From: Sordariomycetes sp. S80-01Y
Taxonomy: Eukaryota > Ascomycota > Sordariomycetes
Assembly (NCBI GenBank): GCA_037042185.1
Contig: JAXQJY010000033.1
Location: 1,550,001-1,614,000 of the forward strand
Length of the DNA: 64,000 nt
Direction: 5' to 3'
Under the pieces are notes generated by a model, which saw only the letters and a program-made list of their open reading frames with translations, did no database searches and was not told the origin of the DNA. Positions 54,505-64,000 of this stretch are shown here, piece by piece (position 1 is the first letter of the stretch; each line of letters starts with the position of its first letter). The translations under genes and the position numbers were made by a program.

Positions 54505-55377
54505 AATTACTGGTCTAGTTTGCTTGTATCAAGGCGTTGAGCGGAGGGGCATTGTATGTATCTGGTCCCCAGTCCGAAGGTTTGGGTCTGGAGTTCTTGG
54601 ACAGCATGATGAGATCCCTGGGATCCCCTTGGCTTGAAGGTGGCGATATACCAGTATGTCGTGGTTTGTGTGAGATTTTGCAACATGTAAATACATAGCG
54701 ACAGGCGCCGGACTTCATCTAAAGACTGTGTATTCGAGAAGTATTCTTGCATTAGACTGTGCCTCGGGGACGCAATTGTGGCTGGGGTGTCGATCATGTC
54801 TACTATGGCAAACAATTCAATCGAGATTCCACTGCGTAGAAGACCAACTTTGTTCTTTGATCCCACCAGAGGGTTCGCTTGTACATGAACTTGACAGCTT
54901 ACATGATTGCTGGAGTTCGGCCGTTTGATATACTTTGTATCAAAGCGAAGTTTGACGATTTCAGGCTGCTGTAGGGTAAGATTCGGGCATGGCTCGGATT
55001 GCAGTCGCAAGCTGAGGGTGTGGCGCGTGGCGCAATACGTAATGGCTGGCAAGGGGAACCGGGAACTCAGCCCCACGCTCCGCATGAGAGGACGCTTGGA
55101 TGACGAACTGCGTGCCTTCGCCGACGGGACGACACACCTCGCTATACCTTAGCTCACCTAGACCCAGTCACCTGCGGCAGGCTCCAGTCCTTAGGCTGCA
55201 TCTTCCCAGAAACATCCTCTCTCGAATCAAGCCTTGTCTGAAGAAGACTTTGCGACCGTCTTTGCACTTGCTGTACGATATACCGAACTCGACCACTCTT
55301 GATTGCTCCGCTGCCCGATAGCTGTTCGCTGCGCACGCGGCCCGACAAGATAGACAGAGCTCAGAGCTGCCACCAGC
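54505..55377. other. Intergenic between ATG13 and HSE1
   Basis: About 870 bp between two plus-strand genes, holding the ATG13 3' UTR and the HSE1 promoter and leader. A 192-codon antisense frame (54507-55085) lacks an ATG-supported domain and I did not accept it. Confidence 0.45.
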
Positions 55378-57561
55378 ATGTTTCGTGCGGCGGCCACTGG
55401 GCCTTACGATGAGGCCGTTGGTGCGTATCTCAACTTCTGCTGCCCTCTGACGAGCAAACTGACCATGCGCAGCCAAGGCGACGGACGAGAACCTCACCTC
55501 CGAAGACTGGGGCGCCATCATCGAGGTCTGCGACAAGGTCTCGAGTGACGCCAACGGCCCCAAGGAAGTCGTTCAGAGCCTGATCAAGCGGCTCGCCCAT
55601 CGCAATGCCAACGTTCAGCTCTACACACTCGAGGTGAGCCCCAACTTCCCTGCCGTCAACGCAGACGTAGCTGACCAGCCCAGCTCGCGCACGCCATCTG
55701 CCAGAACTGCGGCAAGCCAGTTCATCGCGAAGTTTCCAGCCGCGCCTTCACCGACGCCCTCCTTAAGCTCGCCAACGACCGGAATACACATACACAAGTC
55801 AAAGCCAAGATCCTAGAGAAGATGAAGGATTGGACCGACATGTTCAAGGAGGATCAGGAGCTGGGCATCATGTACGACGCTTACTACCGGCTCCGACAGA
55901 CCAACCCGACACTGCAGGCGCCTAGTGCGCCGCAGAAGCAAGGTCTCACGGCGACGGACAGGCAGAAGGAGGACGACGAGCTGCAAATGGCGCTGAAGCT
56001 AAGTCTTCAAGAGGAGGAGAGGAAGAAGGCTGGGCCGAGTAGTTCTGGCGGTGCTCAGGCCTCGGGCAGCGGGCAGCAGCAACAGGAAGACGCTCCCGCC
56101 CCCCCTCCTGCTGGGACGACAGCCGCGACTGTGAGCAGAGTGCGAGCTCTGTACGACTTCACCCCTTCTGAGCCCGGCGAGTTGGAGTTCAAGCGTGGCG
56201 ACGTCATAGCTGTTCTGGAGAGCGTGTACAAGGACTGGTGGCGTGGATCGCTCAAGGGCAAGACGGGCATCTTCCCGCTCAACTACGTCGAGAAATTGAC
56301 GGATCCGACGCCGGATGAGCTGCAGCGCGAGGCTCAGATGGAGCAAGAGGTCTTTGCCGAGATCAAGAACGTCGAGAAGCTGTTGACATTGTTGAGTACG
56401 TCGAACCAAGCGCCTCGCGAGGAGGACAACGAGGAGATTTCGGTAAGTAGCTCACGGAGCCTGTTGACAGTGAGAGTTGAGCTGACTCCGGGATAGAAGC
56501 TCTACCATCAGACGCTGGCTATCCGGCCAAAGCTTATCAAGCTGATCGAGAAGTACTCGCAAAAGAAGGACGACTTTACGCAGCTCAATGAGAAGTTCAT
56601 CAAGGCGCGCAGAGATTATGAGGCTTTGCTCGAGTCGTCCATGTCTCACCCACCTCAACACCAATACCAGCAATACCCTATGCGTCCTGGGCCCCCCGGT
56701 CAAGGCCCTCCTCAAGCTGGTGGTTATCCTCCGCACGGCGGTCTTCAGGGTCCCCCCCAATACCCACCTCAGCAAGATCCGGGACGATACTACACTCCTG
56801 GCCCTGCAGGATCGCATGCTCCTCAGGACCACCCAAGCCAAGTCTCGTCGCCGCCACCCAACTTCCCTCACCAACCAGGAGCTCCGGCACCATTCTATGT
56901 TGCTGGCGCTGAAGTGCCGTCATCGCACGGCCAGCGACCCCAGAGTCAAGCATACGCGCCGCCTAGGGAGGAGACGCCTCACCAACCCCCTCCTACCGGC
57001 AATCCTCACCAACCAGGGCCGATTAACACCTCCCCTCCCCCTCAACAGTACCAGCCCTACGGCCAACCTCCTGGTCCCTCCGCCCCCCCTGGCGGCCCTG
57101 GTGGGCGACCGCAAAGCACCTATGGTGCCCAAGAGCTTGCCACATCAGTCTACGATTCCCCCATTCAACCCCACAACCCCCAGTCCGCACAGACATGGAC
57201 CAGCTCAGTCTATTCGCCCGACGAACAGCCTAACGCGCCGCCCCCGAGCGACCACCCATCCGCACCTCCTGGCGGGTACGCTGGCCAACCCCACTACCAG
57301 GGGTACAACCCCTCAGCTCCCCCTGATCAAGGACCACCCCCGGTGCCATCTGGCCAGCCGCCTCAGGAGGGCATAGCGCCTCTTCCACTCCAGCCGGGCG
57401 GTGCCGCGTACGATGCCAGGCAAGGTCTGCCGAGCCAGTCGCCACCTCCGGCAGCAACAGGCAGCCAGCCTCAGTACAAGCCATACGTGCCTCCCGGAGG
57501 CGCCATGGATGGCCCCAGCGCGCCGGCCCCGAATGACTACTACCGCAACGCAGCATACTAG
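55378..57561 (+). CDS. HSE1: ESCRT-0 subunit Hse1 (class E vacuolar sorting protein)
   Basis: Hse1 with Vps27 forms ESCRT-0, which collects ubiquitinated cargo on endosomes for the multivesicular body. Four exons (55378-55420, 55473-55633, 55684-56442, 56497-57561) total 676 codons (675 aa). The VHS domain (about 5-145) reads YDEAVAKATDENLTSEDWGA, then NVQLYTLELAHAICQNCG and KMKDWTDMFKEDQELGIMYD. A ubiquitin-interacting motif DDELQMALKLSLQEEE lies at about 170-185. The SH3 domain (about 217-275) includes VRALYDFTPSEPGELEFKRG, DWWRGSLKGKTGIFPLNYVE. A GAT-like helical region (about 290-385) carries KLYHQTLAIRPKLIKLIEKY. The tail is Pro/Gln/Tyr/Gly-rich and contains several PSAP motifs (for example PSAPPGG, NPSAPPDQ) that can recruit ESCRT-I (Vps23). 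Confidence 0.97.
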
Positions 57562-58022
57562 TGGGATGAGGCTGCGGAGGCATCGCGACGTTGACGAATG
57601 AATGTGGAGCAGAACCAAGGGTCGGATTCTATGAGGGGTTGACACTACTGTACGGTGTCTTGATGACCCTTTATCTTTCTAAGCATATGGATTTAGCACG
57701 CTGGTTGGCTGTTTATCGAAAGTATTACGAAATTCCTGTGTTGGCGCCGCTTTCATCCACTAGGAACGTTCACACGTGATTCTCAGGATTCAGGGACGTG
57801 CTCATTGACATGCAATAACGACTTCATGAGACAATCAATAATGTACCGCTCTGCTCTGCTGTGTGTGTGTGTCCAAGCAGAAGACTTCCACATCTAGTCC
57901 AACGCCAAACGCCTTCTAGGCCGAAAGTAATCCCCTGTATACCCTTGATCATTGCTCATCCAAACGTCGACACATGACAGCAACGCCCGCGTCTCCGACC
58001 CCCGGGGACAGAAGATCAGCAC
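57562..58022. other. Convergent 3' regions of HSE1 and the SNF2 gene
   Basis: About 460 bp, AT-rich, with a short GTGT run near 57860-57870. Probably both 3' UTRs. Confidence 0.45.
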
Positions 58023-61000
58023 CTACCACCTCCTACCGTAAATCTCGCTCTCCTGCCTCTTAGCCGGCCCGTTGGGCTTGCCGCTCCTCATCAACCCGTC
58101 CCGCTTCAGCCCGGGAACCTCCTGCCTCTCGACGGGTGCGGCGCTGTCGGTGTGGCTGGGCTTGAAGAGGTCGATGATCTCGTTGAGGCCGAGCTTGAAG
58201 GCGTTCTTCTTCATGCCGCCCTCGATGGCCTGCTCCGCCAGCTCGCGCTTCTTGTTCTGGAGGTCGACGATCTTCTCCTCGATCGAGTTGGCGATGGTGA
58301 GGCGGTACACCGTCACGTCCACGGTCTGCGTCAGACGGTGGACGCGGTCAATGGCCTGCTCCTCGACGAACTGTTCTGCGTCAGTGTTTGCTTCTCAAAG
58401 GGGTATTTAGGGCGGCATCTGAAAAGACATACCGGATTCCAAAAGGGCTCAATGATGACCACCCTCGTCGCGGCCGTCAGGTTAAGCCCGAGACTGCCGC
58501 ACTTCAGGCTGCACAGCAGGATCCTCGTCTTCTTGTCCTTGCGCAGCTTCCTCAGACTCTCCTCGCGCTCGTCGTTCTTCATGCTGCCGTCGTAGCGCGT
58601 GTACTCGAACTCCTCGTGCTCGAGGAAGGGCTCGATGAGGTCGAGCATGGACGTGAACTGGGAGAAGACGATGAACTTGTGCTCGGCGACCTCCTTGGAG
58701 AGGATCTTGATGAGTTCGCGGATCTTGGCCGAGGCGACAACGCGATTTTTGGAGCCGAGGCGGTTGGTTTGGAATATTTCCAAGTCGGAGTCGTCCACGG
58801 AGTCGCTGGCGGAATCGTCTCCGGAGTCGTCGACATCTAACTCCGAGCCTGCAGAGACGATGTCTGATTCGGAGGACTTCTCCTTGTCGTCGAGGGTCTG
58901 CGAGGCCATTTTCTGAGTAATAGCCGCAAGATCAGGCAGGGAGTCGTCATCGTCAGAACCAGCAGCTTCTCCGGGAGAGGCATAACCGTTCTCCTTCCTC
59001 GCTTCGTCATCACCAACGACGAAGCTGCTGAGGTTGCTCTGGTCCTGAACACGACTGTCGTTTTCTGAGTCTTCGGGCCCTATCCAGTCACCTCCACCTT
59101 CTGCGTTCTCATCTTCCTCGCCGCCAGCCTTGCCCAGCTTGAGACTCCCGCGCTGCTCCTCGGGCACGAGCCAGCTTCCCTCTTCGTCTTCTTCCTCGTC
59201 TTCGCTGTCTAGTACAGCTCGGCGATTACGCTGGCGACGCGCGGGCTTCTCAGCTTTGACGACCTTTTGCTTGGACTTTTTCTTCTTGGAGTGCTTCTCG
59301 GGCTTCGTCCTCTCCGCACTTTCTTGATTGAAGTAATCGAGGTCGTTGGAACACTCTGTGCACATATCCTTGCCAAGCTTGTTGGCCGCGCTGTCGATTT
59401 CATTACCGCAAATGCCGCAGTTGCGCGACGCTTGGATCCCCATGCCAGCAAACATGTCGGCCATCGAATCAATATCCGCATCTTGGGGGCTTTGCGCTGC
59501 ACCGCCTGATATGGCCATGGCATCCTTGTCTTTGTGGAGCTTCCCGGCCACCAGCTTCGGGTGGTTGCAAGCTTGTCGCATACGCAGCAGAAGCGTCAAA
59601 GCACTGGCGTAACTCATCTTTCCACCCATCATGTTCTCAATGTTCCCTTCGGCGCGGGTCTCGAGGCGGTGGTAGAACTTCCGCTCGGCAGGCGACAACT
59701 CGGCAGCAATAGTGACGACATTGCGCTCGGTGACCTTGAAACCAGTGCTTGACTTGCCATCCTCCGTAGGCTTGCCGCCTGGATTCAGCGCGCCAGCTTC
59801 TTTCAGGATCTCCTTTCGTCTCCTCTTCATGAAGCAACGTAGCAGACTGTGGAGTCGGCGAATGGCGATGTGTCCCCTGCCATTCTTCATTGGTAAATCA
59901 ATGTGCTCTTTCCAAGCTTTGAGATCGTCGTAAGGCTTGATGCGCAGAAACTTGACAAGGGACTGCAGCTCGTCGAGGTTGTTCTGCATTGGTGTACCAG
60001 AGAGACACCATCTGTACTCTGACCGCAGGGCACAGCAAGCTTTCGTCGCTTTGGCGTTGCGGTTTTTGATCGTATGCGCCTCATCCAGGACGACTCTCCA
60101 CCAGTGCAGCCCGAAGCACCCAGCCTTGAGGCCATCATCTGTTGGCGAAGACTGGCCGTGTTCGGAAACAAGGATCTGGTATGTTGTGATGACAACGTCG
60201 AACAGCGCCAAGTCCTTGAATCTCTTCGTGCGGTTCGGACCGTGGTGCACGCAAACTTTGAGCTGATGGCTCTTGGCCAATTTCTCAATAATCTCCGTCT
60301 CCCACTGCCTAATTAATGCGAGCGGCGCTACCACCAGGGTTGTCTTTTCAACACCGTCGTAGTGCTTCTTCCAACCTTTGCCCTCCTTCTGTGGCTTCTG
60401 GTTTGTCAAGATCAACGAGATCGTCTGCAGCGTCTTTCCAAGACCCATATCGTCGGCGAGAATTCCTCCTTTCGGAACCTTGCCCTTCTTCACAGGACCA
60501 AGCTCTCTCCCTCGCATCCACTCCACACCCTCAACCTGATGCGGCAGGAGCTTCACTTTAAGGCCTTCTATCGCGCCGCTCTTCAGGTCGCTGGAGCCGT
60601 CTGATGCTTCTCCTTGTGGCTTCTGTTCCTTATCTTCCTCCTCTTCTTCATCAATGACGCCCTCGAGCAGGTTCTTCAGATCTTCGCTCGCTTTGTTCGG
60701 ATCGGTGTAGAAGACTTCGTCTGCGTGGCTCGTACTTTGCATAGGCGGCGCGGCGGTCGCCGTGTCGAACATCTGCAGCGGCGGCGCCCTAGTGTCCTTG
60801 TACTTTGGTGGCTGCGGTCCGGTGACTCTGTTGACTGGGTTGAGGTGGTGCTCGGGCCGGCCTTTGTTCGGGTTGAAGATGTTCGCTTTCTGCTTATGAG
60901 AGGACATCATGCCCGCGTGTCCGAAGCGCGGATGGCCGTGACTTTGCGAGGAGGGCCCGAGGTGACGGAAGGGGTCGTTTGAGTTGCTGCCCAGGCCATC

Positions 61001-61378
61001 ACGGACACCAGTTTTGAGCGCGCCAAAACCGGCGGACGACATGAGCCTGGTGATATCATCCTCATCGTCGGCCGCAGACTTGCGCTGCTCATTGCCAGCT
61101 GTGTTGCTCAACGGTGCGTTCGTATCAGGTGGCGCCCTCGGCGGTGCCTTTTCGTTAACCATCCTATCGCCCAAGTTTCGTAACGGTAGCCGCTTGTCGG
61201 CGCTCAGCGTGGGGTTGTCAACGAGTGCGCGGGCAGAGACTCTCTTGGTCTTGGTCGAGTATCTGGGAAAGTCGGGATCCGCCTTGGAAGACAGGGTATT
61301 CAGAGGTCTTATAGAGAACGACGCGCCTGGCTTCTTGCTCCTGGTTGGGGAGGGATTCGTGGGTTGATGGTCGAACAT
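58023..61378 (-). CDS. SNF2-family DNA-dependent ATPase/translocase (Uls1/Rrp1-like group)
   Basis: SNF2 ATPases move along DNA to remodel nucleosomes or strip proteins; this sequence is closest in feel to the Rad5/16-like group (Uls1, S. pombe Rrp1/Rrp2, TTF2). Two exons (61378-58433, 58370-58023) give 1,098 codons (1,097 aa); EPFWNP joins FVEEQAIDRVHRLTQ across a 62-nt intron. After a disordered N-terminus (1-270), the helicase motifs are LLPHQVEGVEWMRGRELGP, ILADDMGLGKTLQTISLIL (motif I, about 310), VVLDEAHTIKNRNAKATKA (motif II, DEAH, about 430), LSGTPMQNNLDELQSLVKFL, then the C-terminal half with KFIVFSQFTSMLDLIEPFLE and LLCSLKCGSLGLNLTAATRV. A cysteine cluster NCGICGNEIDSAANKLGKDM-CTEC (about 665-690) sits where Rad16-type proteins have a RING but lacks the full ligand set. 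A long acidic insert (about 700-890) separates the lobes. Confidence 0.9.
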
Positions 61379-61851
61379 GAATGGCTGTTGGTGGGCGTGA
61401 AGTTCTGATGGTTAGTTCACGGTTTATTTGCGACCCTGGCGGGGTGCATGAGGTCATTGCCCCGGCAACTGCGCTGCAGCCACCCGACATGCACTGTGCG
61501 GTGCAACTTAAGGTACCTGAGCGTACGACAGCTGGTTTAAAGACCAATGAAACTCACTACTCCTTAATACACCTGCTAGATAACTGTTAGTAGAGATGGA
61601 AGAAAAAGTCACAACCGGTTCCAGACAGTGTTGTAGACATTGACATGTATTCTTAATCGTTATGAGCTCTGGTCAGGCCGTATAGCCCGGCTACATTACA
61701 ATCTCATCTTCTCCCGTGGGGAATCTTTCTTCGTCATCAACTATGCCAAAAGCCAACAAGACGTTGGCGCTGTTCAAAGCCCGCCATGAGAACGCCGAAC
61801 AAACCCAAAATCATCATGATGCAGTAACTGTAGGATTCATCGCCACAGGTT
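61379..61851. other. Intergenic between SNF2 promoter and PEPCK 3' end
   Basis: About 470 bp; both genes are on the minus strand. The left half is the SNF2 promoter, the right half the PEPCK 3' UTR. No gene seen. Confidence 0.4.
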
Positions 61852-64000
61852 TTAGACCGCCGGTCCAGCCTTGACGACGTCTTCCGTTGCCTCAGACTCG
61901 TACTTGGTGAAGTTCTCGCGGAACAGCTTGCCAAGCTTGGTGACCTCGCTGTTGAAGCTGTCGTCGCCGGCGGTCCAGGCCTTCTTAGGGTTGAGGAGCT
62001 CGTCGGGCACGTTGGGGCAGGTCTTGGGAACCTGGAGGTTGAACACCTCGTAGTTCTCGTACTCGACCTTGGCGAGCTCGCCGGAGTGGATGGCGTCGAG
62101 GATAGCACGGGTGTACTTGAGAGGGCATCGCTTGCCACCCTGGGCGTAACCGGCACCAGCCCAACCAGTGTTGAGCAACCAGGCGTTGGCCTTGTGCTGC
62201 TGGATCTTGTCTGCAAGCATCTTGGCGTAGCGCATGGGGTGGAGGGCGAGGAAAGGCTGAGCGAAGCACGAGGAGAAGGTGGCCTGGGGCTCAGTGACAC
62301 CATCCTCGGTACCAGCCATCTTGGAGGTGTAACCAGAGATGAAGTGGAACATGGTCTGAGGACCGTCGAGCTTGGAGATGGGAGGAAGGACACCACGGGC
62401 ATCGCAGGTGAGAAGGATGATGTTGGTGGGCATGTTGGTCGACAAGCAAGGGATCTTGGCGTTGGGGATATACTCGATGGGGTAGGCGCAGCGAGTGTTC
62501 TCGGTGAGGGTGCAGTTGTCGTAATCAACGTCACGAGTCTCGGGATCGAAGACAACGTTCTCGAGAACGGAGCCGTACTTGATGGCGTTGAAAATGTCAG
62601 GCTCCTTCTCGGCGGAGAGACCAATAGTCTTGGCGTAGCAGCCACCCTCGATGTTGAAGACGCCGCGGTCAGACCAGCAGTGCTCGTCATCACCGATCAG
62701 GGCACGGTTGGGGTCGGCAGACAAGGTGGTCTTGCCGGTACCAGATAGACCGAAGAAGACGGTGACATCGCCGTTCTTGCCCTCGTTGGCAGAAGAGTGC
62801 AGGGTCAGGACGTTGTGCTTGATGGGCATCTCGTAGAAGAGAACGGTGAAGATACCCTTCTTCATCTCACCGGCGTACTCTGTACCCAGGATGACCATCT
62901 CCTTGGCGGCAAAGTTGATGGCGACGGAGGTGGCAGAGGTCATACCCTCGGTGTAGCGGTTGGCGGGGAAGGAGCCGGCATTGTAAATGGTGTAGTCGGG
63001 GTGGAAGTGCTCGAGCTCCTCACGAGGAGGGCGGATGAGCATGTTGCGCATGAAGAGCGCATGGTAGGCACGGGCGCAGATGACGCGAACGCGGATGCGG
63101 TACTTCTCGTCCCAGCCGGCGTATCCATCTACGACGTAGATGCGGTTGCGGGTGTTGAGGTAGTCGACGGCACGCTCGCGGTTGATCTTCCAGACCTTTA
63201 CATGTTGTCAGCTTCGAGCTCCCAAAGAACGGATGATGATGGCCGGATAGACGCGGCTCTGCTGCTGCTGCATCACATGCCTGCACCCTCTGTGGAGAAA
63301 TGGCCCGTGCATGCAGTGGCAGCCTAGGCCTAAGCCTGAGCCTGAGCCTGAGCCCATCACGCTGGTGACCAAAAAAATCAAATACGGGGATCGGGAGAAG
63401 TCGCGACTGGTCGGTACGCAATTGCGGGGAACCCCAATTCGCTGGAACCACTTGAACGTGTGCATGACGCCAGTTGCAGCGACCTGGACGCCCCCAGAAG
63501 GCACGCGACCGCAAGATGTGTCAGAGGAACCGCACTTTCACGCTCTAGACAACGCCAATTGGCGACGCCAACCGAGAGGTCGGGCGGTTCAGGGGCTCTA
63601 GACTGGGCTCGTGCGAGGAAACGGGAATTGAAGGGAGACATGAAATGTGAGGAGAATCAACTTACCTCAGGCGACATGGGCTTGTTGACGGGACCCCACC
63701 AGACATCGTTCTCTGATGAAGGCTCCTTGACAATGCGCTTGTCGAGGGGTGAGCGGCCAGTCTTGGTACCCGAGTAGGCGGTCAGGGCACCGGAGGATGT
63801 GATGGCTGTGCCGGTCTCGTAGACGAGGGCATCTTCGTAGAGGGCGGCAACCGAGGGGTTGGCAATGATGGACACGCGGTCGTAGTCAATGTGCGCCGTC
63901 TCGTGCAGCTCGTTCTCCAGCTCGGTGTGAGGAATGTGAGGCTGGACACCGCCAGGGTGCAGCGCGGTCTTGTTAACAGTGTGGTTCAACACTGGTCACA
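61852..64000 (-). CDS. PCK1: Phosphoenolpyruvate carboxykinase, ATP type (partial, N-terminal exon outside window)
   Basis: PEPCK converts oxaloacetate and ATP to phosphoenolpyruvate and CO2, the committed step of gluconeogenesis, in the cytosol. Two coding exons are visible: from the window edge to 63666, and 63195-61852. The first reads from [20 protein letters not shown] through [33 protein letters not shown] and [12 protein letters not shown]. The second continues [20 protein letters not shown], the Rx substrate segment [20 protein letters not shown], the kinase P-loop [13 protein letters not shown], the Asp-rich metal site [18 protein letters not shown], and [15 protein letters not shown], ending [10 protein letters not shown]. 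The start codon was not found; a CCAG just before the first visible codons may be a splice acceptor, so an N-terminal exon probably lies past base 64000. The 470-nt intron is about nine times longer than the genome's norm. Confidence 0.97.
63322..63354. repeat. Short tandem (GCCTGA)n repeat in the PEPCK intron
   Basis: On the plus strand GCCTAG, GCCTAA, then three GCCTGA units run in succession (on the transcript strand GGCTCA units). It lies in the 3' third of the 470-nt PEPCK intron. Confidence 0.8.

Noticed and set aside
54507-55085. 192-codon minus-strand frame between ATG13 and HSE1
   Set aside because: No recognisable motif, odd composition, and no splice partners; fits chance in an intergenic region.
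55378-61378. Functional cluster of trafficking and autophagy genes (epsin, ATG13, HSE1)
   Set aside because: They are interspersed with unrelated genes on both strands; nothing indicates co-regulation beyond proximity.
1-64000. CRISPR arrays, operons, Shine-Dalgarno sites, insertion sequences or prophage
   Set aside because: The window is eukaryotic nuclear DNA with spliceosomal introns; no such structures were seen.

Overview
This window is nuclear DNA from a filamentous ascomycete (Pezizomycotina); I cannot fix the class. The evidence is the gene set (a Nup98-Nup96 fusion, Cdc31-type centrin, Atg13, Hse1, complex I subunits, ATP-type PEPCK), many introns of about 45-63 nt with GTRNGT donors and CTRAY-like branch points, and roughly one protein gene per 3 kb. 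I found 21 protein-coding loci and no convincing tRNA, rRNA, CRISPR array, transposon or viral insertion. Most splice models were checked by exon phase arithmetic; individual positions could be off by one base.

Layout: 1-5014 (-) NOT1, C-terminus beyond the window; 5852-8822 (+) F-BAR/SH3 cytokinesis protein; 9336-10544 (+) seipin; 11603-13419 (+) conserved fungal protein of unknown function; a 2.1-kb gene-free stretch; 15571-16249 (+) NTF2; 16871-18007 (-) ribosomal protein eL8; 18534-19706 (+) NCS6/CTU1; 19867-20344 (-) complex I NDUFA1-type subunit; 21007-24365 (+) SAS3-like MYST acetyltransferase; 24801-25796 (-) DUF6590-like protein; 26326-26904 (-) small SET-domain protein; 27291-33504 (-) NUP145; 34492-35159 (+) centrin; 35808-37715 (-) epsin; 38715-41115 (-) F-box-like gene broken by one in-frame TAG; 42369-43582 (-) mitochondrial 2-oxodicarboxylate carrier with an 11-nt exon; 45155-49891 (+) IBtk-like ankyrin/RCC1/BTB protein; 51693-54504 (+) ATG13; 55378-57561 (+) HSE1; 58023-61378 (-) SNF2-family ATPase; 61852-64000 (-) PEPCK, N-terminus beyond the window.

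The genes are mostly unrelated housekeeping functions: mRNA decay, nuclear transport, translation, tRNA thiolation, respiration, chromatin, endocytosis, autophagy and gluconeogenesis. Neighbours do not form a pathway or gene cluster, and several pairs share divergent promoters (NOT1/F-BAR, eL8/NCS6, NDUFA1/SAS3, NUP145/CDC31, ODC1/IBtk-like).

I see no new multi-gene system. The points worth a second look are at the scale of single genes: the TAG inside the F-box-like gene; a centrin C-terminus where a stop sits inside a plausible 48-nt intron; a TAATG overlap between an upstream ORF and the SAS3 start; the micro-exon in ODC1; an ATG-only exon in eL8; overlapping uORFs and a TGC repeat before ATG13; and a long repeat-bearing intron in PEPCK.
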